A DNA stretch of 64,000 bases from an uncultured Tenacibaculum sp. Lineage in GTDB: Bacteria > Bacteroidota > Bacteroidia > Flavobacteriales > Flavobacteriaceae. A program made the position numbers and the translations under genes. Shown piece by piece: positions 55,963 to 63,949 of this stretch. The stretch is from NCBI GenBank assembly GCA_947501615.1, contig CANMWK010000003.1:186001-250000 (forward strand), in the 5' to 3' direction. Numbering within the stretch: the first letter of the stretch is position 1; the number at the start of each line of letters is the position of its first letter. The notes under the pieces are model-generated. The model saw nothing but the letters and a program-made list of their open reading frames with translations. It did not search any database and had not been told where the DNA came from.

Positions 55963-56093
55963 GAGAAAGACAGTGGGGAATAAGAGAACAAGAAATATTC
56001 AATGAATTTCCAATTAGAATAAAAGAAAAGATTAAGATAACAACTCTAAAAGATTCACCACCAGAGAAAACCTATAGCGAAACTAAAATTTAA
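55941..56093 (+). pseudogene. Out-of-frame 3' end of the lipoprotein gene
   Basis: In the +1-related frame the sequence reads DPDAEWIRERQWGIREQEIF, then NEFPIRIKEKIKI and 17 more residues, and stops at 56093. Charge pattern and codon use look like real protein. With one extra A in the run at 55935-55939 it would join the frame at 54907. A frameshift mutation, programmed slippage or a sequencing error are all possible. Confidence 0.55.
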
Positions 56094-56172
56094 GGGTATT
56101 TATTAACCAAATCACTGTAATTTAATTAATGTAACAACCTTTTAATCTTAATTTTTTACTGTGTCAAGTTAA

Positions 56173-56226
56173 AAAAAAGTATATTGAAAATAAGAACTAA
56201 AATTCTTGTTTTCAATATACTTTTTC
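56173..56226. terminator. Long hairpin terminator between convergent genes
   Basis: AAAAAGTATATTGAAAA plus AAGAA pair with TTCTT plus TTTTCAATATACTTTTT with one mismatched pair, loop CTAAAA. A and T runs on both sides suit both the lipoprotein gene and the MocR-controlled operon. Confidence 0.8.
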
Positions 56227-56285
56227 TTCAATTTATTTCTAAAAAATCCTTAAATTGATTGTGTTTGAAATAAGATACAACGAGT

Positions 56286-56945
56286 TTATTTATGACTATT
56301 ATAATGTACTATAATATGCTCTGGAATTGCTATTGTAGAAGGATACCCTTTATCTGCAACAGGTGCTTCTAAAACTTGCTTTACAGGTATAACGCCCGCC
56401 CAATATGGTAAATCGTAATCTTCAGGTTCATCATTAACACCTTCGGCTCTTACTTTTGCAGAAGCTGAAGTAATCGTAAATTCAATAACCATAGTACGAT
56501 CCAATTCTTTTTGATGCATTGGACGTAAAGTGTCCCAGTGATTAGGAATCATTTGATCTACAATATCTTTTATAAATGTTGTCTTTAGCTCATCTTCAGT
56601 AATTTCTTTTACCTCACCAAAAAGTGTTACAGAACGATAATTTACAGAATGATGCAATCCAGAGCGAGCAATTACCAAGCCATCTAAATGCATAATGTTG
56701 ATAGATGTTTTCCCCGAATCGAGAATAGCTTTTAACATTCGATTTGCTGTTGAACCGTGTAAATATATTTTATTGTCTTTTCTAGCATAAGCCATAGGAA
56801 TGCTAATTGGATATCCATCATAAATGTACCCAACATGTCCAATAAATCCTGCATCGATAATTTGATGAATCACTTCTGTATCGTAAATAGCTCTATTCTG
56901 ACCTCTTTTTACTCGGTTAAGTTTCGTTTTTTCAAATTCATTCAT
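56286..56945 (-). CDS. Pyridoxamine 5'-phosphate oxidase-family FMN-binding split-barrel protein
   Basis: A 219-residue flavoprotein-type protein of the PNPOx-like group, not PdxH itself. The signatures are YDTEVIHQIIDAGFIGHVGYIYDGYPISIPMAYAR, KIYLHGSTANRMLKAIL and SVNYRSVTLFGEVKEI, which form the FMN-binding barrel. It is the last gene of a five-gene operon divergent from a MocR regulator, whose family often controls vitamin B6 genes. The reaction is not known. It lies 2 bp after the GNAT gene. Confidence 0.85.
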   Translation of the reverse strand: MNEFEKTKLNRVKRGQNRAIYDTEVIHQIIDAGFIGHVGYIYDGYPISIPMAYARKDNKIYLHGSTANRMLKAILDSGKTSINIMHLDGLVIARSGLHHSVNYRSVTLFGEVKEITEDELKTTFIKDIVDQMIPNHWDTLRPMHQKELDRTMVIEFTITSASAKVRAEGVNDEPEDYDLPYWAGVIPVKQVLEAPVADKGYPSTIAIPEHIIVHYNSHK

Positions 56946-56947
56946 AG

Positions 56948-57493
56948 TTATAAGTTTTTAGCAAGGATTGGATTGTCATACCCTTGTTTATTAATTTTGA
57001 AGGAAATATTACCTACTTTTTTAAATCCGTTTTTTTCATAAAAGTGAATAGCTCTCGTGTTTTTAATATATACCGTAAGCCACATGACATCAAACTGTAA
57101 TTCTTTTGCTTTTTCAATAGTCTTTTTAAAAAGTGCTAATCCGAATTTATGAGTGATAAACTCATCTAAAACATAAATACGTTCTAAACGACAACAGTTC
57201 TGATTTTCTATAAATTCTGATGGAGCATTTAACACTAGTTTTACATAACCTACTGGAAGCTGATTTCTATAAAGAATAAAGTAAACGTTGTTGCTATCTT
57301 CTAATTCTTTTTTAGTAGTTTCAACAGAAAAAGCTTTGTCTAAATACGCATTTAAGTTTGTTTTATCTTCAATATATCCACCATGAGACTCTCGAAATGT
57401 TACTCGACCTAGTAAAGCTAAAGTTTCTAAGTCAGCTATACTTGCGAGTTTTATTTTTATTGAAGCTTTTGTTACAAAGACCTGTTGTTTCAT
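56948..57493 (-). CDS. GNAT-family N-acetyltransferase, first copy
   Basis: A 181-residue acetyltransferase. It has the acetyl-CoA motif in CCRLERIYVLDEFITHKFGLALFKKTIEKA and the YExxGFKKVGNISF-type C-terminus (NTRAIHFYEKNGFKKVGN). Substrate unknown. It is between a second GNAT gene (13 bp upstream) and the split-barrel flavoprotein gene (2 bp downstream). GNATs are recurrent in MocR-linked operons. Confidence 0.87.
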   Translation of the reverse strand: MKQQVFVTKASIKIKLASIADLETLALLGRVTFRESHGGYIEDKTNLNAYLDKAFSVETTKKELEDSNNVYFILYRNQLPVGYVKLVLNAPSEFIENQNCCRLERIYVLDEFITHKFGLALFKKTIEKAKELQFDVMWLTVYIKNTRAIHFYEKNGFKKVGNISFKINKQGYDNPILAKNL

Positions 57494-57506
57494 AATTATT
57501 GCTTTA

Positions 57507-57956
57507 TCACTTTATAGTATTCCATTCATAAAAATTAGATCCTTCGTTTAAAGCAAAGCCCGTCTTTTTGTACAAATTGTTTCCTATTAGATTCGTTTTT
57601 TCTGTTTCTAAACATAAAGCACAAGCATCCGATTCTTTTACTAATGTTTTAGCTTTTTCAATAAGTTGTACAGAAATTCCTTTTCCTCTTTCCTTTAAAT
57701 CAACAAATAAGTCGTTTAATAACCATAGTTTTTGCATTCTGGTAGAAGAAAATAAAGGATATAATTGTACAAAACCAACTAGCGTATTGTTTTCAGAATC
57801 ACATACAAAAATTTCTGAATCCTTATTATGAAGTCTTTCTGATAAAAATTTTTGTGCACCAACAATATCAGCTTCTTTCCTATAAAATACTCTATACTCA
57901 TTAAATAATTCACTTAATTGTTGGATGTCGTCTGTTTTGGCTTTTCTTACTTTCAT
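57507..57956 (-). CDS. GNAT-family N-acetyltransferase, second copy
   Basis: A 149-residue GNAT protein with VRKAKTDDIQQLSELFNEYR, LLNDLFVDLKERGKGISVQLIEKAKTL as the acetyl-CoA loop (RGKG in place of RxxGxG) and NLIGNNLYKKTGFALNEG near the end. It is distinct from the neighbour at 56948. Substrate unknown. It is the third gene of the operon counting from dinB. Confidence 0.87.
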   Translation of the reverse strand: MKVRKAKTDDIQQLSELFNEYRVFYRKEADIVGAQKFLSERLHNKDSEIFVCDSENNTLVGFVQLYPLFSSTRMQKLWLLNDLFVDLKERGKGISVQLIEKAKTLVKESDACALCLETEKTNLIGNNLYKKTGFALNEGSNFYEWNTIK

Positions 57957-57978
57957 TGTTTTTATAAATATTATACAG

Positions 57979-58575
57979 TTATTGTGTGTTTTTATTAATT
58001 ATATATTCCATGTACTTAGCTGTTTTGTTTATAATTTCTTTTCCGTGTAATTTTTCTATAATATGAAAGGATAAATCAATACCCGCTGAAATTCCACCAG
58101 AAGTATATGTTTTTGAGTTCGATTGCACATAGCGTTTGTCGGTAACAGGTTTTCCTGAAGGAACTAATTTTTCCATGTCGCTGTACACTTGATGATGTGT
58201 GCAATACGGATTATTATTTAAAACTCCAATTTTTGCTAGGAATCGAGAACCAGAGCAAATACTCATGGTAATTGCTGTTTTCTGGTCTGTTTTAGCAATC
58301 CAATCGATAATTTCTTGGTCTTGAATAGCTTGATTAGTTCCGTTTCCACCAGCTAAAATTAGAATGTCAATTTTGGGACAATCATTAAAATCATATTTCG
58401 GATTTACAGATAACCCATTTACAGCAGCAATAGCTTCTTTGGTTTTCGCTACGGTGAAAACATCAAATAATTCAAAATTATTTAATTCCGAAGTCACAGA
58501 AAAAACTTCAAATGGTCCAGCAAAATCTAATACTTCTGCATTATCAAAAATGAATATACCAACTGTTTTTTTCAT
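57979..58575 (-). CDS. DJ-1/PfpI-family protein (isonitrile hydratase/GATase1-like)
   Basis: A 198-residue cysteine-dependent protein with the DJ-1/PfpI fold. The nucleophile-elbow cysteine is Cys107 in TMSICSGSRFLAKIG, and the conserved N-terminal acid is in LDFAGPFEVFSVTSE (Glu23). This matches a subgroup that includes isonitrile hydratase and the sensing domains of some AraC regulators. It may handle glyoxal-type or isocyanide compounds, but this is inferred from family only. It starts one base after dinB. Confidence 0.86.
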   Translation of the reverse strand: MKKTVGIFIFDNAEVLDFAGPFEVFSVTSELNNFELFDVFTVAKTKEAIAAVNGLSVNPKYDFNDCPKIDILILAGGNGTNQAIQDQEIIDWIAKTDQKTAITMSICSGSRFLAKIGVLNNNPYCTHHQVYSDMEKLVPSGKPVTDKRYVQSNSKTYTSGGISAGIDLSFHIIEKLHGKEIINKTAKYMEYIINKNTQ

Positions 58576-58576
58576 A

Positions 58577-59095
58577 TTATAAATATCGCTCTTTAATAAT
58601 TTCTATATGCCAAATATTATGACCAGGGATTATAAATGCTGCTGCTCTAGCAGACATTTTAGCTCCGTTAGCATTTCCTGTAAAGCATAAATCTTCGTTA
58701 TTTAATGATTTTAATAATTGTATAGAATTGACACGATTAATTTTAAATTCTTCTAATAAATCACCTATACTTTTAGTATTTGCATTTGATGGAGATACGT
58801 AAATATTTTGATCATAACCCGCTAAAGCAGTAGTATCTCTTCTTGCAATTCTAAAACATCGATACATAAAAATTCGTTCAGTATCTATTAAATGTTGAAA
58901 AACTTCTTTAACACTCCATTTTTCTGGTTGATATTTATAATCTAGTTTCTCTTTAGGAATTGAATTGAAGAAATCGTAGGTTTTAATTGCGCCTTCAGAA
59001 AAACTATCAATTAAGGTAATATCATCAGAAAGTTTATGAATATATCTTCCATAATATTCATCGTATTCATGAGGTGAAACTTCTAATTTTTTCAT
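58577..59095 (-). CDS. DinB-family putative metal-dependent protein
   Basis: A 172-residue four-helix DinB/YfiT-like protein with metal-ligand histidines: VFQHLIDTERIFMYR (first His) and IPGHNIWHIEIIKERY (last two). This fold includes thiol-dependent transferases. It is the first gene of the operon that faces the MocR gene, and a -7 box is found 22-29 bp before its ATG. Substrate unknown. Confidence 0.85.
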   Translation of the reverse strand: MKKLEVSPHEYDEYYGRYIHKLSDDITLIDSFSEGAIKTYDFFNSIPKEKLDYKYQPEKWSVKEVFQHLIDTERIFMYRCFRIARRDTTALAGYDQNIYVSPSNANTKSIGDLLEEFKINRVNSIQLLKSLNNEDLCFTGNANGAKMSARAAAFIIPGHNIWHIEIIKERYL

Positions 59096-59116
59096 GGTTT
59101 ATAAATTATTTACAGT

Positions 59117-59124
59117 CAAAAATA
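59117..59124 (-). promoter_or_regulatory. -7 box of the dinB operon
   Basis: TATTTTTG on the minus strand matches TAnnTTTG. No TTG-type -33 box is visible upstream, where the MocR boxes begin, which fits an activator-dependent promoter. Confidence 0.42.
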
Positions 59125-59146
59125 CTACATTTATGGTGTGTTATGT

Positions 59147-59178
59147 TAGTCCAGAATTAATTTAATTAGTAGTCCAGA
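59147..59178 (+). promoter_or_regulatory. Tandem TAGTCCAGA boxes, candidate MocR operator
   Basis: The same 9-bp sequence occurs at 59147-59155 and 59170-59178, 23 bp apart start to start. The second box ends on the first base of the mocR ATG. MocR/PdxR regulators are known to bind spaced direct repeats in divergent intergenic regions; here the DNA repeat is seen and the binding is inferred. Confidence 0.65.
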
Positions 59179-60653
59179 TGTTTCCGTATAAAACCAGTTT
59201 GCATATCAATAGAAAGAGTAAAGAACCCTTATTCTTACAATTAACCAATCAATTTATTCATTTGATTAAGGAAGGGAAAATACCTTCTGGTACTAAATTG
59301 ATAGGAACCAGAAGTCTAGCAGAGCTATTACAAGTGCATAGAAAAACTGTTGTGGCTTGTTACGAAGAATTAGCCATGCAAGGTTGGTTGGAAACGATAC
59401 CCAAAAAAGGAACTTTTGTACCTGAGAGTTTACCAATGTTAAAATCTGAAGACTACAAAGGAAATAATATTACGGAAAGCATAGATCAAATAGGCTTTTC
59501 ATATTATAAATCGAATTTACCAGGTAAAAGGATAAAAAAAGAAGAAGGATGGTTGTATGTTAATGATGGAGTTTCTGATGGAAGATTAACGCCTACAGAA
59601 GATATCGCTAAGATTTACAGAAGAATATCTGCTAGAAAAAATGTAACACAACATTTAGGCTATATTTCTACACAAGGAAATGAGCAATTACGAAGTGTAC
59701 TAGCCAATTATTTAAATGAAACTAGAGGTTTGCATATTACCAAAGATCATATTTTAATTACAAGGGGAAGTCAAATGGGAATATGGTTATCTGCACAATT
59801 ACTTTTGAAGGAAGGAGATGTTATTGTAGTCGGAGAAACCAATTATGCTTCTGCAGATTTTACTTTTTTACACCAAGGCGCAAAAGTTATGCGAGTCCCT
59901 GTTGATGAAAATGGAATAAACACTGCTGCTTTAGGAAAGATTTGTGAGTCTAAACAGATTAAAGCGGTATATGTAACTTCCCATCATCATCATCCAACTA
60001 CGGTAACATTATCTGCTGAACGTCGTATTTGTTTATTGAATTTAGCAAAGAAGTATAGTTTTGCGATTATGGAAGACGATTACGATTATGATTTTAATTA
60101 CAATCATGCGCCAATTTTACCATTGGCAAGCCACGATGTACATCATAACGTAGTATATATAGGTTCTGTTTGTAAAACTGTGGCACCAGTTTTTAGAGTA
60201 GGATATTTAATAGCGGATAAAGAGTTTGTAAATGAAGCTGCACAAATTAGAGGGTTTGTAGATCGACAAGGAGATGCTTTACAAGAGTTGACTTTTGCAG
60301 AGTTTATTAAGTCTGGAGATTTAGACCGACATATAAGAAAAGTACTTAAAGTGTATGAAAAGAGACGTGATCTGTTTTGTAATTTATTGAAAGAAGAATT
60401 AAACGCATATTTCAGCTTTAAAAAACCCAAAGGCGGAATGGCTGTTTGGTTGACATTACATAAAAAATATACTTGGAAACAGGTTTCTGATATAGCAAAA
60501 ACATATAAATTAGACATAGGAAATGTTGCTCGTTACGATATGGCAGAAACAAATCATAACTCTATACGAATCGGATTTGCTACATTTAATGAAGAAGAAC
60601 TTTATGAATTGATAAAGAGACTAAAACTAACATTTCAAAGAATGAAATATTAA
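59178..60653 (+). CDS. MocR/GntR-family regulator with aminotransferase-like domain (PdxR-like)
   Basis: A 491-residue regulator. An N-terminal GntR winged helix (about 12-82; PSGTKLIGTRSLAELLQVHR, NRKSKEPLFLQL) is fused to a fold-type I aminotransferase domain (about 120-490) with the PLP lysine Lys333 in GSVCKTVAPVFRVGYL. Sequence MEDDYDYDFNYNHAPILPL is also typical. Such proteins bind PLP and switch vitamin B6 or amino-acid genes. It is divergent from the DinB, DJ-1, GNAT and split-barrel operon, and shares with it a 82-bp region with a paired operator. The exact effector cannot be told from sequence. Confidence 0.93.
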   Translation: MFPYKTSLHINRKSKEPLFLQLTNQFIHLIKEGKIPSGTKLIGTRSLAELLQVHRKTVVACYEELAMQGWLETIPKKGTFVPESLPMLKSEDYKGNNITESIDQIGFSYYKSNLPGKRIKKEEGWLYVNDGVSDGRLTPTEDIAKIYRRISARKNVTQHLGYISTQGNEQLRSVLANYLNETRGLHITKDHILITRGSQMGIWLSAQLLLKEGDVIVVGETNYASADFTFLHQGAKVMRVPVDENGINTAALGKICESKQIKAVYVTSHHHHPTTVTLSAERRICLLNLAKKYSFAIMEDDYDYDFNYNHAPILPLASHDVHHNVVYIGSVCKTVAPVFRVGYLIADKEFVNEAAQIRGFVDRQGDALQELTFAEFIKSGDLDRHIRKVLKVYEKRRDLFCNLLKEELNAYFSFKKPKGGMAVWLTLHKKYTWKQVSDIAKTYKLDIGNVARYDMAETNHNSIRIGFATFNEEELYELIKRLKLTFQRMKY

Positions 60654-60657
60654 GAAT

Positions 60658-60687
60658 AAAAAATGAGTACTTTTTAAAAGCACTCAT
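60658..60687 (-). terminator. Terminator downstream of the small beta-rich protein gene
   Basis: On the minus strand ATGAGT plus CTTTT pairs with AAAAG plus ACTCAT with one mismatched pair, followed by six T. It also lies just beyond the mocR stop. Confidence 0.65.
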
Positions 60688-60713
60688 TCAATTAGAAATC
60701 TATAAAGCTAATC

Positions 60714-61010
60714 TTATTGCTCACCAATAGCGATGAAGCTGAATTGACGATCTTGTTTGTGTCCACTAGCATCTGCAGTTAATGCTGTAACAGATCCTTG
60801 ATTAATGTAAGGAAATACAACGTTATCTAGTGGGTTTTCATCAATACTTCCATACCCTGTTTGACTTCCTACTACTGCAGGAGTTTGAGAGAAACCAGGT
60901 TCAAAATCGATTAAATAAGTACCTGTGTTTTGTTTCTGAACGATAAACCCTAATCCAGAAATTATTGTTCCATCACCTGAGACTGTACCGTAAATTGTTT
61001 TTGTTGCCAT
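60714..61010 (-). CDS. Small beta-rich protein of unknown function
   Basis: A 98-residue protein from the ATG at 61010, MATKTIYGTVSGDGTII. Gly/Thr/Ser-rich strands (GFIVQKQNTGTYLIDF, AVVGSQTGYGS, FSFIAIGEQ) suggest an all-beta fold. There is no signal peptide from this start; the 23 residues upstream in the longer frame to 61079 are not convincing. I do not recognise the family; such small proteins resemble tail-fibre or H-type lectin pieces only loosely. No neighbour suggests a role. Confidence 0.62.
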   Translation of the reverse strand: MATKTIYGTVSGDGTIISGLGFIVQKQNTGTYLIDFEPGFSQTPAVVGSQTGYGSIDENPLDNVVFPYINQGSVTALTADASGHKQDRQFSFIAIGEQ

Positions 61011-61171
61011 TTTTGTTAATATTTGTGAGGTTAAAATGTGAAGTAAAGTTCTGGAATAAAAGGAAAGATTTTTATGCAAATACTTTAAGCGTCACATTTT
61101 GAGGTATGAAGAAGAAATAAATGGTATAGAATCAAATTTTATAATTAAAATTGTATTTATTGTTTTGATTT

Positions 61172-62047
61172 TTATTGTTTTATGTGTGTTTTGATTTGAG
61201 GGAAGACTCTTGAAAATTTTTTGGGAGGTAAACAAGTTAAACTAACTTTTTCTTGAGTGAATGGATGTGTGAATTCTAGTTTTGAAGCATGTAAATACAA
61301 GCCATTTCCATAGGAAAGCAATTCTTCGATATAATATTCTTTATCACCTAAAATCGGATTCCCAATTCCGTGTAAATGTTTTCGAAGTTGATGCCTTCGT
61401 CCTGTTTTTGGATGTAATTCTACAAGGTTTAAAAAGCTATATTTTTCTGAAGGAATACTTTGCAAAACAGTGAATAAGGATTTGGATTCTTTTTCATCTA
61501 TAGGAATAGTAATTTCTCCAGACGATTTCATTTTACCAATAGTTATAGCATGATATGTTTTTTTGATTTTTTTTTCTTCAAAAAGTTTAGTCAATGCTAT
61601 AGTCGCAGCATTCGTTTTACCAATAAGTAATAATCCACTTGTAGGATAATCCAAGCGATGCACAGGTCTAGGTAGTACTGCATCTTTAAGTGTACTCTTT
61701 TTCAAGTTTTGTTCTAAAGCGTTAGCAATAGTTGCAAACGAATTTCCACTAACTAAAACTCCAGCAGGCTTAAAAATTACAGCAAGATATTCATCTTCAA
61801 AAATAACTTCTAAAGGAAAATTAAATGTTTTTTTATTCGATGTTTCTTGGAACAATTCAATGAGTTCACCTCCGTTTATAAATAGAGCAGTATTTGCAGT
61901 TTTTCCATTAACAAGAACTAATCCTTTTTTAATGGCTTTTTTAAAACCAGATCTAGTCGGATTCGTATTAAAAATACCAATTCCATATTCTTGTAAACGT
62001 ATCGGTTGTTCCAGTTGCGGTACTTTATGTTGCTCTTTTAATTTCAA
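61172..62047 (-). CDS. RluA-family pseudouridine synthase
   Basis: A 291-residue RNA pseudouridine synthase. An S4-like RNA-binding part (about 15-75; GFKKAIKKGLVLVNGKTANT) is followed by the catalytic domain with PVHRLDYPTSGLLLIGKTN, where the Asp of HRLD is the nucleophile, and HPKTGRRHQLRKHL. The RNA target is not evident. The frame starts with TTG at 62047: an in-frame TAA sits four codons upstream and no ATG occurs near the N-terminus, so TTG is the likely start. Confidence 0.88.
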   Translation of the reverse strand: MKLKEQHKVPQLEQPIRLQEYGIGIFNTNPTRSGFKKAIKKGLVLVNGKTANTALFINGGELIELFQETSNKKTFNFPLEVIFEDEYLAVIFKPAGVLVSGNSFATIANALEQNLKKSTLKDAVLPRPVHRLDYPTSGLLLIGKTNAATIALTKLFEEKKIKKTYHAITIGKMKSSGEITIPIDEKESKSLFTVLQSIPSEKYSFLNLVELHPKTGRRHQLRKHLHGIGNPILGDKEYYIEELLSYGNGLYLHASKLEFTHPFTQEKVSLTCLPPKKFSRVFPQIKTHIKQ

Positions 62048-62076
62048 GTAGAATTAATTTTATGGCAAGATGGTAT

Positions 62077-62114
62077 AAAAAAACGAAGCTGAAAAATAGT
62101 TTTCAACTTCGTTT
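62077..62114 (-). terminator. Terminator of the CHMI-like gene
   Basis: On the minus strand AAACGAAG plus TGAAAA pairs with TTTTCA plus CTTCGTTT (62081-62095 with 62100-62114) with one mismatched pair, followed by T residues. Confidence 0.8.
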
Positions 62115-62137
62115 GTTATATATCTCTAAGATGTAAA

Positions 62138-62482
62138 TTACACCATAGTTTTATTACAGTATGTTGCTTTTTCAAAATCTCTGATATTAATCGAGATAAT
62201 TGGAACATCTGGAAACATTGACTTTAGTGTTAATACAATACTTTCAGAAAGCTTTTTCTTTTGGTCTGTAGTTCTTCCTTCCATAATATTTCCAAATACA
62301 TGGATAAAATCATCAGAAGTATTTCCAACGGAGTAATATTGAAAAGGATGTATTCTCACTTTAATATCTCCTTTAGCAAACAAACCTGAAGCATCTGCTG
62401 TATCATAAACTTGTTGAATAATCTCTTGAGGAGATTTCAATTTTATGATATGCTCTGAACAATCAATTACAAAATGTGGCAT
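62138..62482 (-). CDS. 5-carboxymethyl-2-hydroxymuconate isomerase-like protein (tautomerase superfamily)
   Basis: A 114-residue trimer-forming tautomerase of the CHMI family. It starts MPHFVIDCSEHI, so Pro1 becomes the catalytic base once Met is removed. Later motifs VRIHPFQYYSVGN, FIHVFGNIMEGRTTDQKKKL and ISINIRDFEKATYCNK fit. Without the rest of a homoprotocatechuate pathway nearby, the natural substrate is uncertain. It stands between the RluA-like and S41 genes, on the same strand. Confidence 0.88.
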   Translation of the reverse strand: MPHFVIDCSEHIIKLKSPQEIIQQVYDTADASGLFAKGDIKVRIHPFQYYSVGNTSDDFIHVFGNIMEGRTTDQKKKLSESIVLTLKSMFPDVPIISINIRDFEKATYCNKTMV

Positions 62483-62530
62483 AATTAGTAATATAGTTTT
62501 CTTTAAAATATTTTATTAGTACTTCTGATT

Positions 62531-63949
62531 TTATTCTTTTAAGTTGTCAATCACATAGTTAATCCAATTATAAGGTAAAACTGAGTTATCCAAAAAGTAA
62601 TCTGGTTGAATTCCAATATTATCAATTGGAAAACTAGGCAAGCGTAAACTTTTTGTCAAACAATAACTTAACATGAAATTACCATCAGGTGATTTTATTT
62701 GATTCATTTCAGAAATATCTAATGCTCCAAAAGTAGTTTCACCATATAATTTAACTTTTTTACTTTGCTTTGCAGATAATAAAAACTGTTCTGTAGTACT
62801 AGCATTATGTTTATCTATTAAAATGGCAATGTTTTTAAGTTTTTTGTATTGAAAGTTTTGTTTGAATATTTCTGATCCGTCGTTATCATATATGTAAACA
62901 AATTCACCTAATTTATTCTTTAATTTATTATTTACATTGGTTAAAAATGTTTTACCATCTTTTGATAGGTTAGGGTTTTTCAACCATTCTCTCCAACGTT
63001 TATTATTAAGTTCTGTTGACAGATGCTCCCAATAAATAGTTTTTATAGGGTTAGTATACAAAATAGGGAGAAGTTTAGTAAAAGACTTGTTAGCTCCTCC
63101 AGTATTTCCTCTTAAATCTATAATAAGATTTTTGTTTGATGTAATTTCATCCAAATGTTTTGAAATTAGACTATCGATAGCCTCTTTTTGATTAAGATCA
63201 AAAGAAGGTATTCTAAAGAGATAGGTATCATTATTTATTTTCCTTATACTTGGATCAGAAGCATTAATTAGTTCAAGATAACGTTGCGCATTTGAATTAA
63301 GACTTTTACTTTCAGGAAAAGTTCTTTTAAAAATGATTCCATCAATATTCAAGACTTGCTTGTCGATGTATTGAATTTTGTTAAAAGTATATTCAGAGTA
63401 ATCCCCCATATAATATACACCAGAAGAATCAGGATTAATATAGAATTTTAATTCACCAGCACTCCAATTTCCACTACTTACATTTGTAACAATAGCTTTA
63501 TATATATCATGTGTGTTTTTTATTGCTACAGTATATGGTTCCGATTGCCATATACCTTCGTAATCTATTTCTTTTTTTGATAATAGATATTTTTTAAATT
63601 CTTTAATGTTGATATTTGGAACTGACTCGTGTCTTTTTTCTTGTAGATTTATGTCATTCTTTCTATTGATTATAAAGAAATCTTTATGACCTTTACGAAA
63701 AAAAGAAAGCCATTCTTTTACAATTTTTTCACAATCCGTAATACTTAATGTTTTTTCGGCTCTTTTAATAAAAGATAAGTTATGTTTTATATAATTTTCC
63801 TTACCTCTTTTAACTAATGCATATTTGAAGCCGGCATCATTTTCTTCAAAAGTTTCTTTAACCCATTTTAAATTAGATGTACAATCACAATTTTGAGAAA
63901 AGGAAAATAAAGGGATTAATAAAAGTAGTTTAAATAGTTTTTTTTGCAT
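62531..63949 (-). CDS. Secreted S41-family peptidase
   Basis: A 472-residue exported protease-like protein with a signal peptide (1-18, ending FSFSQ). The S41 core is in the C-terminal half: LIIDLRGNTGGANKSF, LIDKHNASTTEQFLLSAKQSKKVKLYGE and FGALDISEMN, with the Ser of NASTTE as expected nucleophile. The N-terminal half is beta-rich and has no clear PDZ motif. It has 48 bp to the CHMI gene downstream and ends the window. Confidence 0.88.
   Translation of the reverse strand: MQKKLFKLLLLIPLFSFSQNCDCTSNLKWVKETFEENDAGFKYALVKRGKENYIKHNLSFIKRAEKTLSITDCEKIVKEWLSFFRKGHKDFFIINRKNDINLQEKRHESVPNINIKEFKKYLLSKKEIDYEGIWQSEPYTVAIKNTHDIYKAIVTNVSSGNWSAGELKFYINPDSSGVYYMGDYSEYTFNKIQYIDKQVLNIDGIIFKRTFPESKSLNSNAQRYLELINASDPSIRKINNDTYLFRIPSFDLNQKEAIDSLISKHLDEITSNKNLIIDLRGNTGGANKSFTKLLPILYTNPIKTIYWEHLSTELNNKRWREWLKNPNLSKDGKTFLTNVNNKLKNKLGEFVYIYDNDGSEIFKQNFQYKKLKNIAILIDKHNASTTEQFLLSAKQSKKVKLYGETTFGALDISEMNQIKSPDGNFMLSYCLTKSLRLPSFPIDNIGIQPDYFLDNSVLPYNWINYVIDNLKE

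Noticed and set aside
60714..61079. Longer start (61079) for the small beta-rich protein
   Set aside because: The extra 23 residues do not form a convincing signal peptide, and the ATG at 61010 has a cleaner N-terminus.
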